Under the pieces are notes generated by a model. It ran no database searches, was not told the origin of the DNA, and saw only the letters and a program-made list of their open reading frames with translations. DNA of 64,000 nt from Hirsutella rhossiliensis (lineage: Eukaryota > Ascomycota > Sordariomycetes > Hypocreales > Ophiocordycipitaceae), in the NCBI RefSeq assembly GCF_020360975.1, contig NW_025408685.1, positions 1-64,000 of the forward strand. The letters are read 5' to 3'. The translations under genes were made by a program, and so were the position numbers. Each line of letters opens with the position of its first letter. Positions within the stretch are counted from its first letter, which is position 1. Shown piece after piece: positions 1 to 11,700 of this stretch.

Positions 1-1060
1 TCTAGTATTTTTAAAGTTATTTTCTACCTATTTTTAAATTCTAGGAACCTATCTAGAGCTTCTCCTTTTTTGAAGAAGGTATATTTCTAGATAAGTTCTT
101 ATATCTAGAAAGAAATATAATAGTAATATTTATTATAAGTAAGTACTTTAATTAGCCCTAAATATCTAATACTATTTTTTTAAATAAAAATAAGACTTAT
201 ATAAAGGTTATTTATTAACCTTATTTATTACTTTAGCTTTAATATATATTTCGTATTACTTTATTTTATTTTCCTCTTTAAAAGGAATTTTATATCCTTA
301 TTATATCTTTTTAATATTTTAAAATAGCCCTACTATTTATATACCTAAGCGTAAGTACTAAGTATAAAAATCTATATCCTTTACTTTTAAAGACGTAATA
401 AGGATCGATTAGCTTTCTAATAAAGGTTCTATAGGAATATAATATAATTTATTTCTAAGAAATCCTTTAGTAAGGACCTTAGCCTTATTATTTAATAAAG
501 GACTTTATTTCTTCCTATTAAGGCATAGGTATTATTAAAATAAGATTAGGATAGTATATTTACCCTAATTTAGGTATATAAAAGTAGTCTTAAAGGATAT
601 ACCTTTTCTCTATATATAGGAACTTTAATACTAAGTCCTCTTTCCTTTACTAATATAAAGGCTTTCCCTAGTAAACTTTAGACTTAATTTCTTTATAGTT
701 AATAAGGAAATTTTATTAGATACTATATACCTAGTAGCTCCGGTATTATATATAAAATTAAAGATCCTTTTATTTTTCTTAGAAAATCCTCCTTTTCTTA
801 CCTTTAAAACTAATTCCTTTATTCTAGAATCGAAGCTTTTAAAAGTCCTAAAAGAGAGTCTTTATTAGCTTCTACTATAGGGTATTTATAGAGGTTAAAA
901 TTACCTTTAAATCCTTAGACGTTTATATAAAGGTCGGAGCTAGAAAAGGTCTATAAGGTCGATATCTAGGTCTATATTTTCTTATAAAGCTATATTTAAG
1001 ACCTTATTACTATTATCTAAATCGGACTCTAGCTCTATAACTAAAGCCTTCTTTTATTAG
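1..1060 (-). pseudogene. copia-1 protease and N-terminal integrase region (broken)
   Basis: The minus strand reads NTGATRYIVSNK at about 715-750, which matches the copia protease active site DTGATRHIVSD-type with the catalytic Asp changed to Asn by G-to-A. About 45 codons later comes a VLYVP...NILS-like stretch (about 550-620), the usual end of the copia protease domain before the GAG-pre-integrase domain. The rest to the window edge should be the start of integrase, but I could not identify its zinc-binding residues. In a working element the protease would cut the Gag-Pol polyprotein inside the virus-like particle. The sequence is truncated by the window edge and has many stops. Confidence 0.75.
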
Positions 1061-1900
1061 TAGTAGAAATACTACTAAAGGGATTTCTTCCTAAAAGAAG
1101 AAGATAAAGAAGAAGATTTTCTCTTCTTAGAATTTAAAGTCCTATTATCCTTCTTTCCTTTATTTAAAACCTAATAAGTAGGAGCCTTATTTAGGTATAA
1201 TTTATAGTAATTTACTATAAAATGCCCTGATTTTTTATATTCCTTATTATAAGGAGTATCTATAAAATTTCTATAAGATTTCTAAGGCTTCCTTTATATT
1301 AGGAAGGCTTTCTCTAAAGATTTATCTATATCCTCTATTCTTCTAGCTTCGTCTAAAAGACTAGCTATTAAGGATTTAAGGGTAAACGCCGTAGAATTAT
1401 ACTTAAGGCTATATATATTATTTATAATATAGCTTCTAAATTCCTTATTAAGGCAATTAAGAATCTATACTATAAGGATAACTTCTAGAATTTCTATATT
1501 ATAGGATTTTAAATCCTCGTAGATTTCTTTTACTTTATAAAGGTATTTCTCTAAATTAAAGCCTAAGGGACTAAGATTAAAGAGCTGCTTTATAAGTAAA
1601 TAATTCGACGAGAAATTCGACGGATTATATAGCTTTATAAACATCCTAAGTAGCTTTAGTATTTATTAAATGCTTAATTTATATTAAAGGGCTATCTTTA
1701 ACTTAATAAAAAATCTAGGATAAAGCTTCTATAGTCTTTATATAATTTTCTTACTTTAAGGTAGCAATAAGCTTTTCCTTAGTAAGGATAGCTCTTATCC
1801 TTATAGTTTAAAGAGTATAATTTAAATTTCCCTTAAGTCTAGAGAATTTATATTCTTTTTATCTACTTATTTTATATAAATTCGGTATTATTTTATTTAT
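1061..1900 (-). pseudogene. copia-1 Gag-like capsid protein (broken)
   Basis: The minus frame from about 1650 to 1330 reads as a copia-type Gag (UBN2/Retrotran_gag_2-like): leucine-rich and helical, with motifs such as LSPLGFNLEKYL and SLIASLLDEARRIED and very few stops. At 1195-1255 the frame reads YKKSGHFIVNYYKLY. This is a CX2CX4HX4C zinc knuckle in which the Cys codons TGC/TGT have become Tyr (TAC/TAT), the expected RIP product. A Ser/Lys-rich tail follows at 1080-1150. The start codon is not identifiable; the frame fades near 1860-1900, about 150 bases inside the LTR. The product would form the particle shell and bind element RNA. Confidence 0.75.
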
Positions 1901-2038
1901 AGGGATCGAAAGTCTAGGCAGGAGTTTAAGAGCGTAGGAAGGTAGAAAAAGTTATTAGGGGTTTTCGAAAGAATTTTAATCAGGTATTTCGATAAGGAAT
2001 TTTAAAGGTATAAGTTAATTTCCTAGCTTAAAAGGAGT

Positions 2039-2058
2039 AAGCCGGGCTTATAACCTCT
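2039..2058 (-). other. copia-1 primer-binding site matching the initiator tRNA-Met anticodon arm
   Basis: Directly inside the 5' LTR, the plus strand reads gccgggcttataacctc. This resembles the anticodon arm of eukaryotic initiator tRNA-Met (GGGCTCATAACCC-type) with the CA of the CAT anticodon changed to TA. Copia of Drosophila and yeast Ty5 are primed by an internally cleaved half of this tRNA, so the position and sequence fit that mode. The match is from memory of the tRNA arm. Confidence 0.6.
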
Positions 2059-2603
2059 TAAGGTATATAAGTAAAAGCGGAATTTTAGAAATTAAGAATT
2101 ATATAAGACTACGTAATAGGGAAGAAGGAGTATAAGGTAGGATTTTCAACGGAATTTATTAGTAGTATATTAGTATATAAAAGAGGTATTAAAGTTAATA
2201 ATTCTCATCTATTTACTAGTAGATATACTGTCTTATATAGATAATTATAGCTAAACGGAAGAACCTTTTAGGACTAGATTTATGCTACTATATAGCCTAA
2301 TACTAGGGAATTCTATAATACCTTAAGTAAATCTGAAGTATCTTAGTTCTACTAATATTTATATTTAAAGGAGGTTAGTTATACTAGTATTCTTAAGAGT
2401 CTTAGCTAGTATTCTAAGCTAGCTCTATTCCTTCGATTCCCGATTATATAATAACCGGCCTATTTAATATATAATAATATATAAAATAATAAGCGATTCT
2501 TACTCATAGGATAAGATTTTATCTATAATTAATACTACTTATTAGCTTATATAATCGGGAGAGTATATTATAGCTACTTTATTTATAGTAGGAACGTTCC
2601 TTA
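2059..2603 (-). repeat. copia LTR, 5' LTR of copia-1
   Basis: About 545 bp, closely similar to 10115-10673 (same orientation) and to 15639-16205 (opposite orientation). On the sense strand it starts TAAGGAACG and ends TATACCTTA, consistent with ancestral TGAGG...CCTCA ends after RIP. The primer-binding site follows immediately on the inner side. Differences from the other copies are mostly C/T and G/A. Confidence 0.85.
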
Positions 2604-3320
2604 TAGATTTAAGAAGTAGCTCGTCGAGATCTTAATAGTAAGGATTAGCGTAATTTATATATAAAAAGGCTTCTTTACTAAAGGCTTCTTAAGCTACTAC
2701 TAAGGGTAAATATCCTACTTTATAAGTAAAACGTTAGCTTAAAGGTATTAAAATATCGTATATATATAAGGAAGCCCTTACTACTATATAAATCGACTTA
2801 TATAATATAGTAGCGGCTATAACTCCCGCTCTTACCTAGGCTTTAAAGGTATCGCGGCTAAGGTAAGCTAGTATTACTTAGTAAGGTTAACCGCTTAGTA
2901 AGTAAGTTTAATATTTAGCTTACTAGCTATTTTTAGCTAAGATAAAGAAGCCGCTACCTTAACTTTTAGCGGGCTGCCTCTTAGATATAGAGCGTTCTTT
3001 ATTTACGATTATTTACTTTAACGTAGTATATAAGTAAAAGAGATCGCGGTGCTATAAGTAAATATAACTTTATATCTTTATATATAGTTTTAACTAAGCT
3101 ATTAACTGTCTAGCCGAAGTTATAATAGGCTAATATAGTAATAAACCTACTACTCTCGCTATAGTATAAATTCCTTAGAAATATATCTTATAATATAGCC
3201 TTAGTATTATCTATACTTATAATTAAGCGCCCGCTAAGCTAACTAAGCCTACCTTAGTTAAGGCGTAGATAACGGCCTTCTAAGTAGTAAATATCCTTAC
3301 GGCTATAGTCTTTAGGTTAT
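2604..3320. other. Unclassified RIP-degraded relic
   Basis: No ORF, LTR pair or RNA gene is visible. The minus strand has stretches that read like decayed protein (for example SRFITILAYYNFG around 3100-3150), and the plus strand around 2760-2990 has a loosely LINE-like composition. Neither reading shows a diagnostic motif. The segment lies between the copia LTR and repeat R and may be the older DNA into which copia-1 inserted. Confidence 0.4.
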
Positions 3321-4003
3321 ATAAGTATAAGAATATACCCATATATTCCTATTTCTATTATTAAAGAAATAATAGGTATAGAGGCTCTATAAAATAAGCT
3401 AGTAAAAAGAGGCTCTATAATATAATATAAAGGAATAACCCTTAAAGATAAAGACCTTTACTAGATATCTATACCTTCCTTTAGGAAAAGCGGGTTCAGA
3501 TAAGCCTATCCTAATAAAATAAAATATATATAAAATGCATAAGTTAATTACGAGTAGAACGGATACCCTATTACCTATTTTAGCTTAGCGGTTCTAAAGA
3601 TATCACGATATAAGAATAGGTAGGGCATAGAATATTCTAGTTAAATCTATTTTATACTAGAACCTATAGTCTTACGTTAACTATTACGCTATAATTAAAC
3701 TACCTACTAAGTTAGGAAGATATACTATAAATGAGCTTTTAAGCACTATAGAATATACTAGAAAGCTAACTAATTAGTCTACTAGTAAGCGAGTAATAGT
3801 CTATAAAAGATAAAGGATTTCCTAGGGTAGTAGATAGAATAAGTAAGTTTATAAGTATCCTTTATAACGCTATTCTTTTAATATATTATTTAGCCCTTAT
3901 ATACTCGTTATAAATTCCGGACGAAATCCTACCTATACTCCTTCGACCGATCTTTCTACTTATATTATTAATTACCCGATCCTATACTTATATGCCTCTT
4001 TAT
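3321..4003 (+). repeat. Orphan LTR-like repeat R, copy 1
   Basis: About 680 bp, closely matching 57241-57936 in the same orientation. Shared landmarks are the duplicated phrase aggctctataaaataagc / aggctctataatata near the start, a preserved aaaatgcataagttaattac, and gtttataagtatcctttata near the end. No coding motif is present. Length, absence of ORFs and the 5-bp duplication at copy 2 suggest a solo LTR. Its parent internal region is not in the window. The ends of this copy are inferred from copy 2. Confidence 0.7.
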
Positions 4004-4990
4004 AATAAGTTATACGCTAAGATCTTATCTTTAGCTTCTTTATTAACTAGGTCTAGTTAGATAATTAAATAGAACTAGACTACTATATATAATTAAACGT
4101 ATTATATAGACTAGCTACTATATATTATTACGTATTAAATATAGACTAGCTACTAGTCTTATAAGTTAAAGTAAAGTAGTAATAACTATTTATATTCTTC
4201 TCTACCGCTAAGATCTAGTAGGTTCTCTATCTTCTATATATACTATAGCAGCGTAGGACCTTACTTAGGGCTTTAACTAAGTAATATCTTAACCTTATAA
4301 TTATATAACGGTAGTATAGCGTATTAGTAGTATTTCCTAGTATTTTCCTAGGTAAGTATAGGTATTTCTCTATAATTTCCTACTATATCCTTATAGTAAC
4401 TTCTTAGAAAATATTAATATAATCCTAAGGAACTATTATTACAAGGTATAGTATATTTCTATATAATATATCCCTAAGGGAAATCTCTATAAAATATCTA
4501 TATAATCCGCTCGGTTATCGTTTCTAGTTTCTAGGTAATTTCCTGGAGTTTACCTAGTAGCTAGGTTCCTTCTTCTATAAGGAGCCTTAGAAAGGGAGGC
4601 CGATATCGTTATAGGTACTTAGATTATCGACTATAGGGTATCCTATAATAAATACCTAGGGCGAAAGAATTAACTAACGTCCTTATTAGTCTCTTATAGT
4701 ATTTAAGCGGGAGTCAGTTAATGGGAATATAATAAAGTTATATAGATTTCTAAGGTTAATATAGAGAATAACATCTTTTATTTAGAACGTAACCTAGTAC
4801 GACTAATATTAAGGGCGCAGGCAGCTAAGCTAGGAGTAAAATACTAAAGACTAAGGGTACTAGGTAGCTAAACTAAGGCAATAAATAAGTAGGGCTAGGG
4901 TATAGTAGCTAAGCTAGGAAAACTAATTATAACTAAGAGCGCTCTATAGCTAAGCCGGTAATAAAATAAATAAGGCTAGGGATACTATAA
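4004..4990. other. Unclassified AT-rich segment, possibly G1 3' non-coding or LTR remnant
   Basis: No coding frame is recognisable. At about 4095-4170 a phrase of about 33 bp (acgtattatatagactagc...) occurs twice in tandem with small differences. The 3' LTR of minus-strand element G1 should lie near here, but I could not pair this segment with the G1 right flank (13590-13840), so no LTR is called. Confidence 0.35.
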
Positions 4991-4999
4991 GGCTAACTT

Positions 5000-6870
5000 A
5001 GTAACCGACCGTCTTATATTATAGGGGTAAAGGTAAGGTAGGGGATTTCCTTCTTAGCCTCCTCCTTTATTAGTTCCTTAAAGCCTACTAGTATATCGGC
5101 TAGGTATCCTATATATTAAAGGCTCTATAAATAGGCACGCTATAGGTATTATTTAAGGCTAGTTTTACTAAGAGTATTATAGCTAGTCTATAAGAGCTAG
5201 AATTTAGTTATAGATTACTACTACTAATACCTATATAGTTAGGCCTAGGTTAGAATCCGCTTAAGTATACGTTAGTAAACTTCTAGTTTAATAAGTTAAA
5301 ATAAGCTATAATATTAGCTATATGGGCGGGCCGTAGCTAGCGTATATAAGGGCTAACGCGGGCGGCTCTTTAATAAGCCGTGCGAGCTTAGGCGAGTTAT
5401 CTAGGAGGTAGGCGGCGAGCGAACTAATAGATAAAGCTAGCGGGTACTTTAGTAAGGGCGTACTAGCTAAGTAAGAGGTCGGTATCGGCCTCCTTATAAA
5501 TAGCGGCGAATAGATTTACTTAGATTATAGCTATATCTAGGCTCTATAAACTAGCGCTTCCGACCTAGAGTAGATAATACCTATATAGCCGTCGGTATCG
5601 CTTAGGTTATTATAGTATACTATAAAAGGTATAATAGGGAATAGTCTAGGCTTTCCGCGGCTTAGAACCTAGAAGGGGTTAAGCTTCTATCGGACTAGTA
5701 TCGGGGCCTATTCCTCGGCGAATAGGTTAGCCCGCTTAAAGGGAGTAAAGGGCAAGGCTATAGCGGCGGCGAGTAAGCGTCTAGTAAATAGGTTCCCTAA
5801 TAGCTTATTAAATATAAGGTCTACTATACTAGATCCTCTAGCCTTAGCTAGGGTACGCTTAAGGGTCTCTTTAAAATTATAAGTTCTTAGTATACTAAAA
5901 CTGCGCTCTCTATAATAGTGCCCTTAAATATCTTTAAATAGGTAGGGAGGCACTTTATACTAGTAATAGTAGCGACGATATTAGTATCTCGGCGTTTATA
6001 GAGGCTACCTATCTAAATAGGAGCTTATTAACGATATTAGCTAAGATAGTAGCGATCTACGCGGTTCTAAGGGCTTTAGTTATCCTCTTAGTTTTATTAA
6101 GAAAGATAGCTTTATTTAGGTCGCGTAGCGATAAGGGAAGAAGCTTATCCTTATTAAATAATAAGGTAAACTACCTATAGGCGTTTTAGGGGGTACTAAG
6201 GGTTTTCCTTATAATACCTAAAACTAAGGGTAGTAAGTTACTAAATAAATTACTAGAGCTTAATAGCGATAGGGTATAGTTATTAAAGTAAATATATAAT
6301 AGAGTACTAAGAATAAGGCGATAAAAAGCGCTAACTTACTATAGTTAGATAGTTAACGTCGCGTTTACCTTAGTTTAGGTAGTTATAAGAGTTATAGTAA
6401 TAATATAATAGGCGGCGATACTACGAAGTATAAAGAATAATAGTTACGTTTATATAGATCGCGGGCTTTAGCTAAGGGAAGAGATAAAAAGGTATAGTAT
6501 ATACCGTTTTCTATTAAGCTTACGTTAAGATTATACCCTTCTCCTATAAAAAGGTCGCGGTAGTTAGTATATATACTATAATTATCTTATTTTTACTTAA
6601 TAAATATAGCTATATTAAACTTAAGGTTATAAAGGAGCTCTACCTTATTCTATATAATTAGATTACTTAGCGGAATCCCTAAGGCTTAAGCGCGGTAGTC
6701 GGCGGTAGATTTAGTTAGAGAAATACTAGTAAAATACTAAGTCCTTACTACGATACTTATAGCCTTAGATAGCGAGACCTTAAATATAAGTATAAGAGGG
6801 GCGCGGTTTAATATAGAAAAGGGAGTATAAAAGGATAGGGAAATTAAGTTCTTAAAATAAAAATAAATAT
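5000..6870 (-). pseudogene. G1 extra ORF downstream of the chromodomain, function unknown
   Basis: The minus strand holds long, protein-like stretches with few stops after the chromodomain. At about 5870-5150 one frame reads ARGSSIVDLIFNKLLGNLF and continues with an Arg/Pro/Leu-rich composition for some 200 codons. Further upstream (about 6700-6440) phrases such as YRDLFIGEGYNLNVSLIENG are visible. GC content and surviving CpG are higher than in neighbours. I recognise no domain. It could be an accessory ORF of G1, as in the other gypsy families here, or an older element that G1 abuts. The frame shifts at least once between the two parts. Confidence 0.45.
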
Positions 6871-7099
6871 AGGTAAATATAGAATTAAGTTACTATTTAC
6901 TATAAGCGGCCTATTAATACTTATTAGCTAGTTAACCTATCCTTAGACTTTTAAGAGAATAAATAGTAATAGCGTACTATATACTATTATTTCTCCTGCT
7001 ATAGCGGCTTATACTATTATATAGCGCTGCATGAGCTTCTAAGTATAGGTAATATAACCTTATAATACTCCTTACTATATAGTAAATTCTTCGATAAGG

Positions 7100-8420
7100 T
7101 CTTTAGTAATAATATCCTTAGCGGCTACCTAGGAATTATAGCTACTTAGCTAGCCTTTCTAGCTAACGAGGTATTTTATATAAGCGGTCCCTTAGCTATA
7201 TCTATAAGTTCTAAAGTTAAGGATTCTTTTAACTTCTTAGTAGTTAGTATTAAGTTCTAGGCTAGGTTAAGCGTTTAGTCGTTTAGCTAGCTATAGCTAT
7301 ATAATAAAAACAATATTATAGATATTTAAGGATCTAGCTAGGTCGAGGTAGTAAGCTAGATAGCTAATCTACTTAAGGACTTTAAACGGTCTTATATAGC
7401 GTTCCTTCTTTACTACCTATCTATTAGCTATACTATATCCTTTCCTAGCTAAAGCTATACTTAGTCTCTAGGTTTAAACTCTAGTACTTAGTACTTTATA
7501 TTATACCGCTTTTTTATTCCTACCTAAGCTAGAGCGATTAAGATCTTAGCTTAGTCCTAAAGTATCTTCCTATCTATCTATAAGGGGCCTTCTTTAAGGT
7601 ATCGCCTACTATCGTTTATTTATATCTTAGTTAGTAGCTTGCTTAAAGAAGTACCGATTACAAATGAAAGAGTTATTAAAGTAAATTAAAGTAATAGTAA
7701 TACGTTAACTTATCGATAGGATAAGAAGTTAGTTATAAAAACTAAAGCGCGGTTTTAACTACCTAGTTATATTATTTTAATAAGCTATTAGTCTAGGGAT
7801 ACTAAGCTATAAATACTAGTAACTTAGACCATATACTATCTAGTCCTTTCTAGAATGCTAAAAGGAACTTAGGGTCTTAGTTAAAGATAATCTAAGTAGG
7901 AATCCTAATTATAGCGTATTAACTTAGTAAATAGTACCTTAGCTTAGTCTTTTATAGTAAACTAGTTATAGCTTAAGATAAGGCCTTATTTTTAAGAACT
8001 TATCGGTTACTATTAATAGTATATTATAGTAGACCTTAATAGGTAGTATTTATAGAGTTCGGTTTATAAGGACGTCTAAGAGTCTTATAATAAAATCTAT
8101 AGCGATCGTATAAAAAGGTAAGGCTAAGGACGTAATCGGAACTAACTCGCTAAGGGCCTTTAACTAGTCGGTTTAGTTCTTATAGTAAGTATTATACTTA
8201 TCGATAAAGCCATTAATAAGTTTCTTAAGGCTAGTAATAGTAAATATAAAGGATAACTCCTCTTATATCCTTTACCGTTTAAGGTAAAATTTACGCGCGT
8301 AGTTATCGGCGATAATTTCCTTAGCGTAGATAATAGGGATATAAAGCTAATAATAACTTTTAAACTTAACTAAGTAAAGTAACCTATTTTACTAAATAAA
8401 TAAAAGACTAACCTAGGACT
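7100..8420 (-). pseudogene. G1 integrase with C-terminal chromodomain (broken)
   Basis: The minus strand reads FYTIAIDFIIRLLDV at about 8089-8116, which is the first catalytic Asp region of gypsy integrase (TIAIDFITGLP-type). At about 7860-7930 it reads GIPTxIIFNxDPKF, the second catalytic Asp region (SDRDPKF) with the first Asp changed to Asn, and then YPxTNSL (HPQTDS). At about 7120-7285 a chromodomain is visible: ILNFRTYRYS, AYIKYLVS, SSYNS, VAAKDIITKDLIEEF, where Trp codons have become stops. Integrase would insert the cDNA, and the chromodomain would steer insertion to modified chromatin. The copy is not functional. Confidence 0.8.
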
Positions 8421-10090
8421 TATTATTTCTAAGCTACTTTAGTATACTAGCCTACCTTAGTTCTTCTATATATACTCCTTAGATCTTTTAGTATAGGTTA
8501 AGTTAAATAAAGGATTCTATAACTATATATATATATTTAACTAGCGCTTTATCTTCCTAGACGCGGTCTAATTCCCTAGGTTTATATTTCCTAGGTATTA
8601 TAAATAGTAGTTAAGATAGTATATTAATAAGGATATTAGTAGTTCTAGGAATATAGTAAACCTTTAAGGGAAACTAGCTAAGGTATTATAAAGCGAGTAT
8701 AAGCTAATTATTAGTCTTTATACTAGTAGTAAATAGCGATATTTACTTTAGGATTACGTTAATAGTAGTATAGTTAGTTAGTATAACGACCTTTAGTAGT
8801 AAGGTAGAAATAATATATAACTAGAGCTTCCGATATACCTAGGAAGATAAGTAACTTTAAGTTTAGTAGGCTAATATCTAGGTTCACCGGTTAGCGTTTA
8901 CTAAGGTAAAGGATTAGCTAGATACTTATTTAGGCGGGGTCTTTCTTGGTTCTAGTCTACCCTTAGTATAAGGTAGAAGGCTACTACTATAAAGCCTAGC
9001 TTATAACTAGCATTAATTTATAGAAATAATAGCTATTATAGGTCGAAATAGTATAGCTATATTAGTTCTATAAAAGTATTTATAATATCTTAGAAGGCTT
9101 ATTCTTCTACTAAGGAAGGTTAGTATATTACTTTAAAGGTATATTTATTCCTTACTAATCCTTTAAGTAGCGCTTAACTATCCTATACTTTCTTAAGTAT
9201 CGCTGTTTTTTAAACTTAGAGCGCCTCTACCCTTTAAGAGAAGTAAGCTACTAAGTACTATAGCTAGTTAACTAAGCTAAGCTACTTTTTTAGTACTTAT
9301 AAGGTATTTAAAAACTCTATATCTTATAATACCTATACTTATTCTTTAGTATTTATTAGGCCGATACTATTAACTTAAAATCTTAATAGTTCTATAAATA
9401 AGTAGCTTAAGAATAATTTCGATTTAGCTAAGGCTAGGTTATAGTCATAAAGAGTTAAAGATAGCTTAAAGGTAATAAATATAGTTATCTTTTATATCTA
9501 AGTATATTATAATATTATCGATATACTTAAAGGAATATTCTATATATTCTTAAAGGATTTAGTCTATAAATCTTTAGACGTATATAAGTAAGTTCTTATA
9601 TCTTATTAGGGCTACTATTAGTCGTTCTAAGCCTTTATAGCTAGTAACCGTAAACCTTTCCTAATACTTCTTATAGATAAGAAACTAATAAAAGAAAGAC
9701 TAAGCGTCTATAGCGGAAATAAAGCGTTTTCCTTATAGCTTTTAAATTATATCTCCTTAGAGCAGTATTAAGTAGCGTCTAAGATAGCTATACTATTAAG
9801 AGTATATAGGTTTACTACTATTTAGCCTTTTCGTTACTATATATAGTTCTTTAGACTATAAATATAAGGTAAGCGAACAGGGGTTACCTCTATAGCTATT
9901 TTATATACCCCTTTTAGTATAGGTCTTTATAGGTTTAGTCGATTAATACCTTATCCTTCTAGCTAAGCGGGTAAGCCCTAGACGCTAGTTTACGTAGGTA
10001 TTAATTTTCTATTAGTAGAATATATATATAGTAGTTTAGGTAGACCTTAATAGTACCCTAGTCTTTTTATAGGGTTAGGAAAGAGGCGAC
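8421..10090 (-). pseudogene. G1 reverse transcriptase and RNase H (broken)
   Basis: The minus strand from about 10090 to 9360 reads as fungal gypsy reverse transcriptase. An entry motif of the type DKVLIDxTYKDLYxKG is followed by KGxIVVN, SAIDAxSFFYxF (about 9715-9690) and FKYIDNIIIYLDIKDN (about 9510-9470). The last is the catalytic YIDD box with its second Asp changed to Asn. The fingers and palm resemble the SFFYQW group of fungal gypsy elements. RNase H should occupy about 9300-8450, but I could not place its catalytic residues with confidence. The upstream part of the polyprotein is across the copia LTR at 10115-10673. Confidence 0.8.
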
Positions 10091-10114
10091 TATATATTAG
10101 ATCTTTTTTATTCT

Positions 10115-10673
10115 TAAGGTATATAAGTAAAAGCGGAATTTTAGGAAATTAAGGAATTACGTAAAGCTATATAATAAAGGAGAAGAAGGAGTATAAGGTA
10201 GGATTTTCAACGGAATTTATTAGTAGTATATTAGTATATAGAAGAGGTATTAAAGTTAATAATTCTCTATCTATCTACTAGTAGATATACTATCTTATAT
10301 AGATAATTATAGCTAAACGGAAGAACCTTTTAGGACTAGATTTAGGCTACTATATAGCCCTAAGACTAGGAATTCTATAATACCTCAGTAAATCTAAAAG
10401 TATCTTAGTTCTACTAATATTCGTGTTTAAAGGAGGTTAGTCGTGCTAGTATTCTTAAGAGGTCTTAGCTAGTATTCTAAGCTAGCTCTATTCCTTCGAT
10501 TCCTAATTATACAATAACCGGCAACCCGTTTAATATATAATAATATATAAAATAACAGCGATTCTTACTCTATAGAATAAGATTTTGCCTATAATTAATA
10601 TACTACTTATTAGCTTATATAATCGGAGAGTATATTATAGCTACTTTATCTATAGTAGGAACACCGTTCTTTA
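10115..10673 (-). repeat. Solo copia LTR inserted in G1
   Basis: About 559 bp, the same LTR as 2059-2603 and 15639-16205, with no copia internal sequence on either side. G1 reverse transcriptase lies to the left and the G1 protease-RT linker to the right, on the same strand. The simplest reading is a copia insertion reduced to a solo LTR by LTR-LTR recombination. The flanking five bases (attct and tatct) do not form a clean duplication. Confidence 0.75.
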
Positions 10674-10679
10674 TATCTA

Positions 10680-11700
10680 TAAATATAGGGTCTTAATTAT
10701 AGATTTTAACGTCCTTTAAAGTAGTTATTTCTAGGAAGCTATAGTCTTATATAATCTTAATCTTATAGTTCAGTCTATTTATATATCTATAAAGAAGTTC
10801 CCTTTTAGCGGACTTAGGGCTCCCTTCCTCTAAGGTTTCTATTAATAGGTTAGTAACTTAGTATAAGTCGCTATACTCTATAGTTTTCTATATAGCTAGC
10901 TCTTTAGTCGGAGTTACCCTAGCTAGGGTTTCCTTAGGTAGGTCGATCTATAAAAACTATATTTTATTACTAAGGTCTACTAGTATTCCTAAGTACTATC
11001 CTTTCTTAAATCTAACGTGAGTAGTAGTATTAACCGCTATAACTAGAGTTATACCTCGGATTAAGTTATAGGCTAATAATAGGTCTCTTAGAAAGAATAC
11101 TAAGTTATAATCCCTTAGTATATCCTTAATCTACGCTAGTAGGCATTCTATCTTATATATAGGGACGTCGACGTTAGCTTAGTATATAACCTAACGATAG
11201 ATCGCGTAGCTTTATTAGGTTAAGCGAGCTATAACTATTAGGTTACCGTATAAGCTAATAAATATTATTCCTAGAATTTAGGATATTAACTTTATTTAGT
11301 ACTAAGAAATCTTATCTAAGTAATAATCCTATAGATAGGTCTAGACTACCTAGGCGCTAATAGTAAATTATCTAACCTTAAATCCTATTCCTTATTTCCC
11401 TAGGATATTTATTATTAAGGTCGCTTAACCCTTAGTTTAGCTTTTCCTTATACTAGATAATAGGACCTACTAGGTTATATTAAGGGTTATATTATTAAAG
11501 TAGTTAAGCTAGTCTTCCTTAATTATAAAGCGGGCTATACCGGAGTTTATATATACGTTTAATAGCTAGTCTAGGCCTTTAGTTTTAAAGATAGATATCT
11601 AAGCGTATATAAACTAAGATAGCTTTAATAGATCCGATATTTTAGTTTATAGCGCTGCTCTTATAGTTAGCTAGTTCCTTAGTATTCTAGGTAAACGGCT
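10680..11700 (-). pseudogene. G1 aspartic protease and protease-RT linker (broken)
   Basis: At about 11525-11580 the minus strand reads VYINSGIARFIIKED, a retropepsin active site of the IDSGA type with the catalytic Asp changed to Asn. From about 11090 to 10800 a nearly continuous frame reads LLIYNLIRGITLV, then VDLSNKI and DLPKETLARVTPTKELA, matching the region between protease and reverse transcriptase in gypsy polyproteins. The frame continues to the edge of the solo copia LTR. It would release the Gag and Pol products from the polyprotein. Confidence 0.7.

Larger units (their letters stand above)
1..2603 (-). mobile_element. Ty1/copia retrotransposon, 5' half (copia-1)
   Basis: Read on the minus strand the order is LTR (2603 to 2059), primer-binding site, gag with zinc knuckle, aspartic protease and the start of integrase, where the window ends. 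This gag-protease-integrase order is that of Ty1/copia. The frame is riddled with TAA/TAG at former Gln and Trp codons, so the copy is dead. Its LTR is the same family as 10115-10673 and 15639-16205. The 3' half lies outside the window, so target duplications cannot be checked. Confidence 0.85.

Noticed and set aside
2604..3320. LINE (Tad1-like) endonuclease remnant
   Set aside because: A loose resemblance on the plus strand, but no catalytic motif, no YADD box nearby and no poly-A tail.
10110..10678. Target duplication for the solo copia LTR
   Set aside because: Flanks attct and tatct share only part of their bases, and RIP (C-to-T, G-to-A) does not explain the mismatch cleanly.
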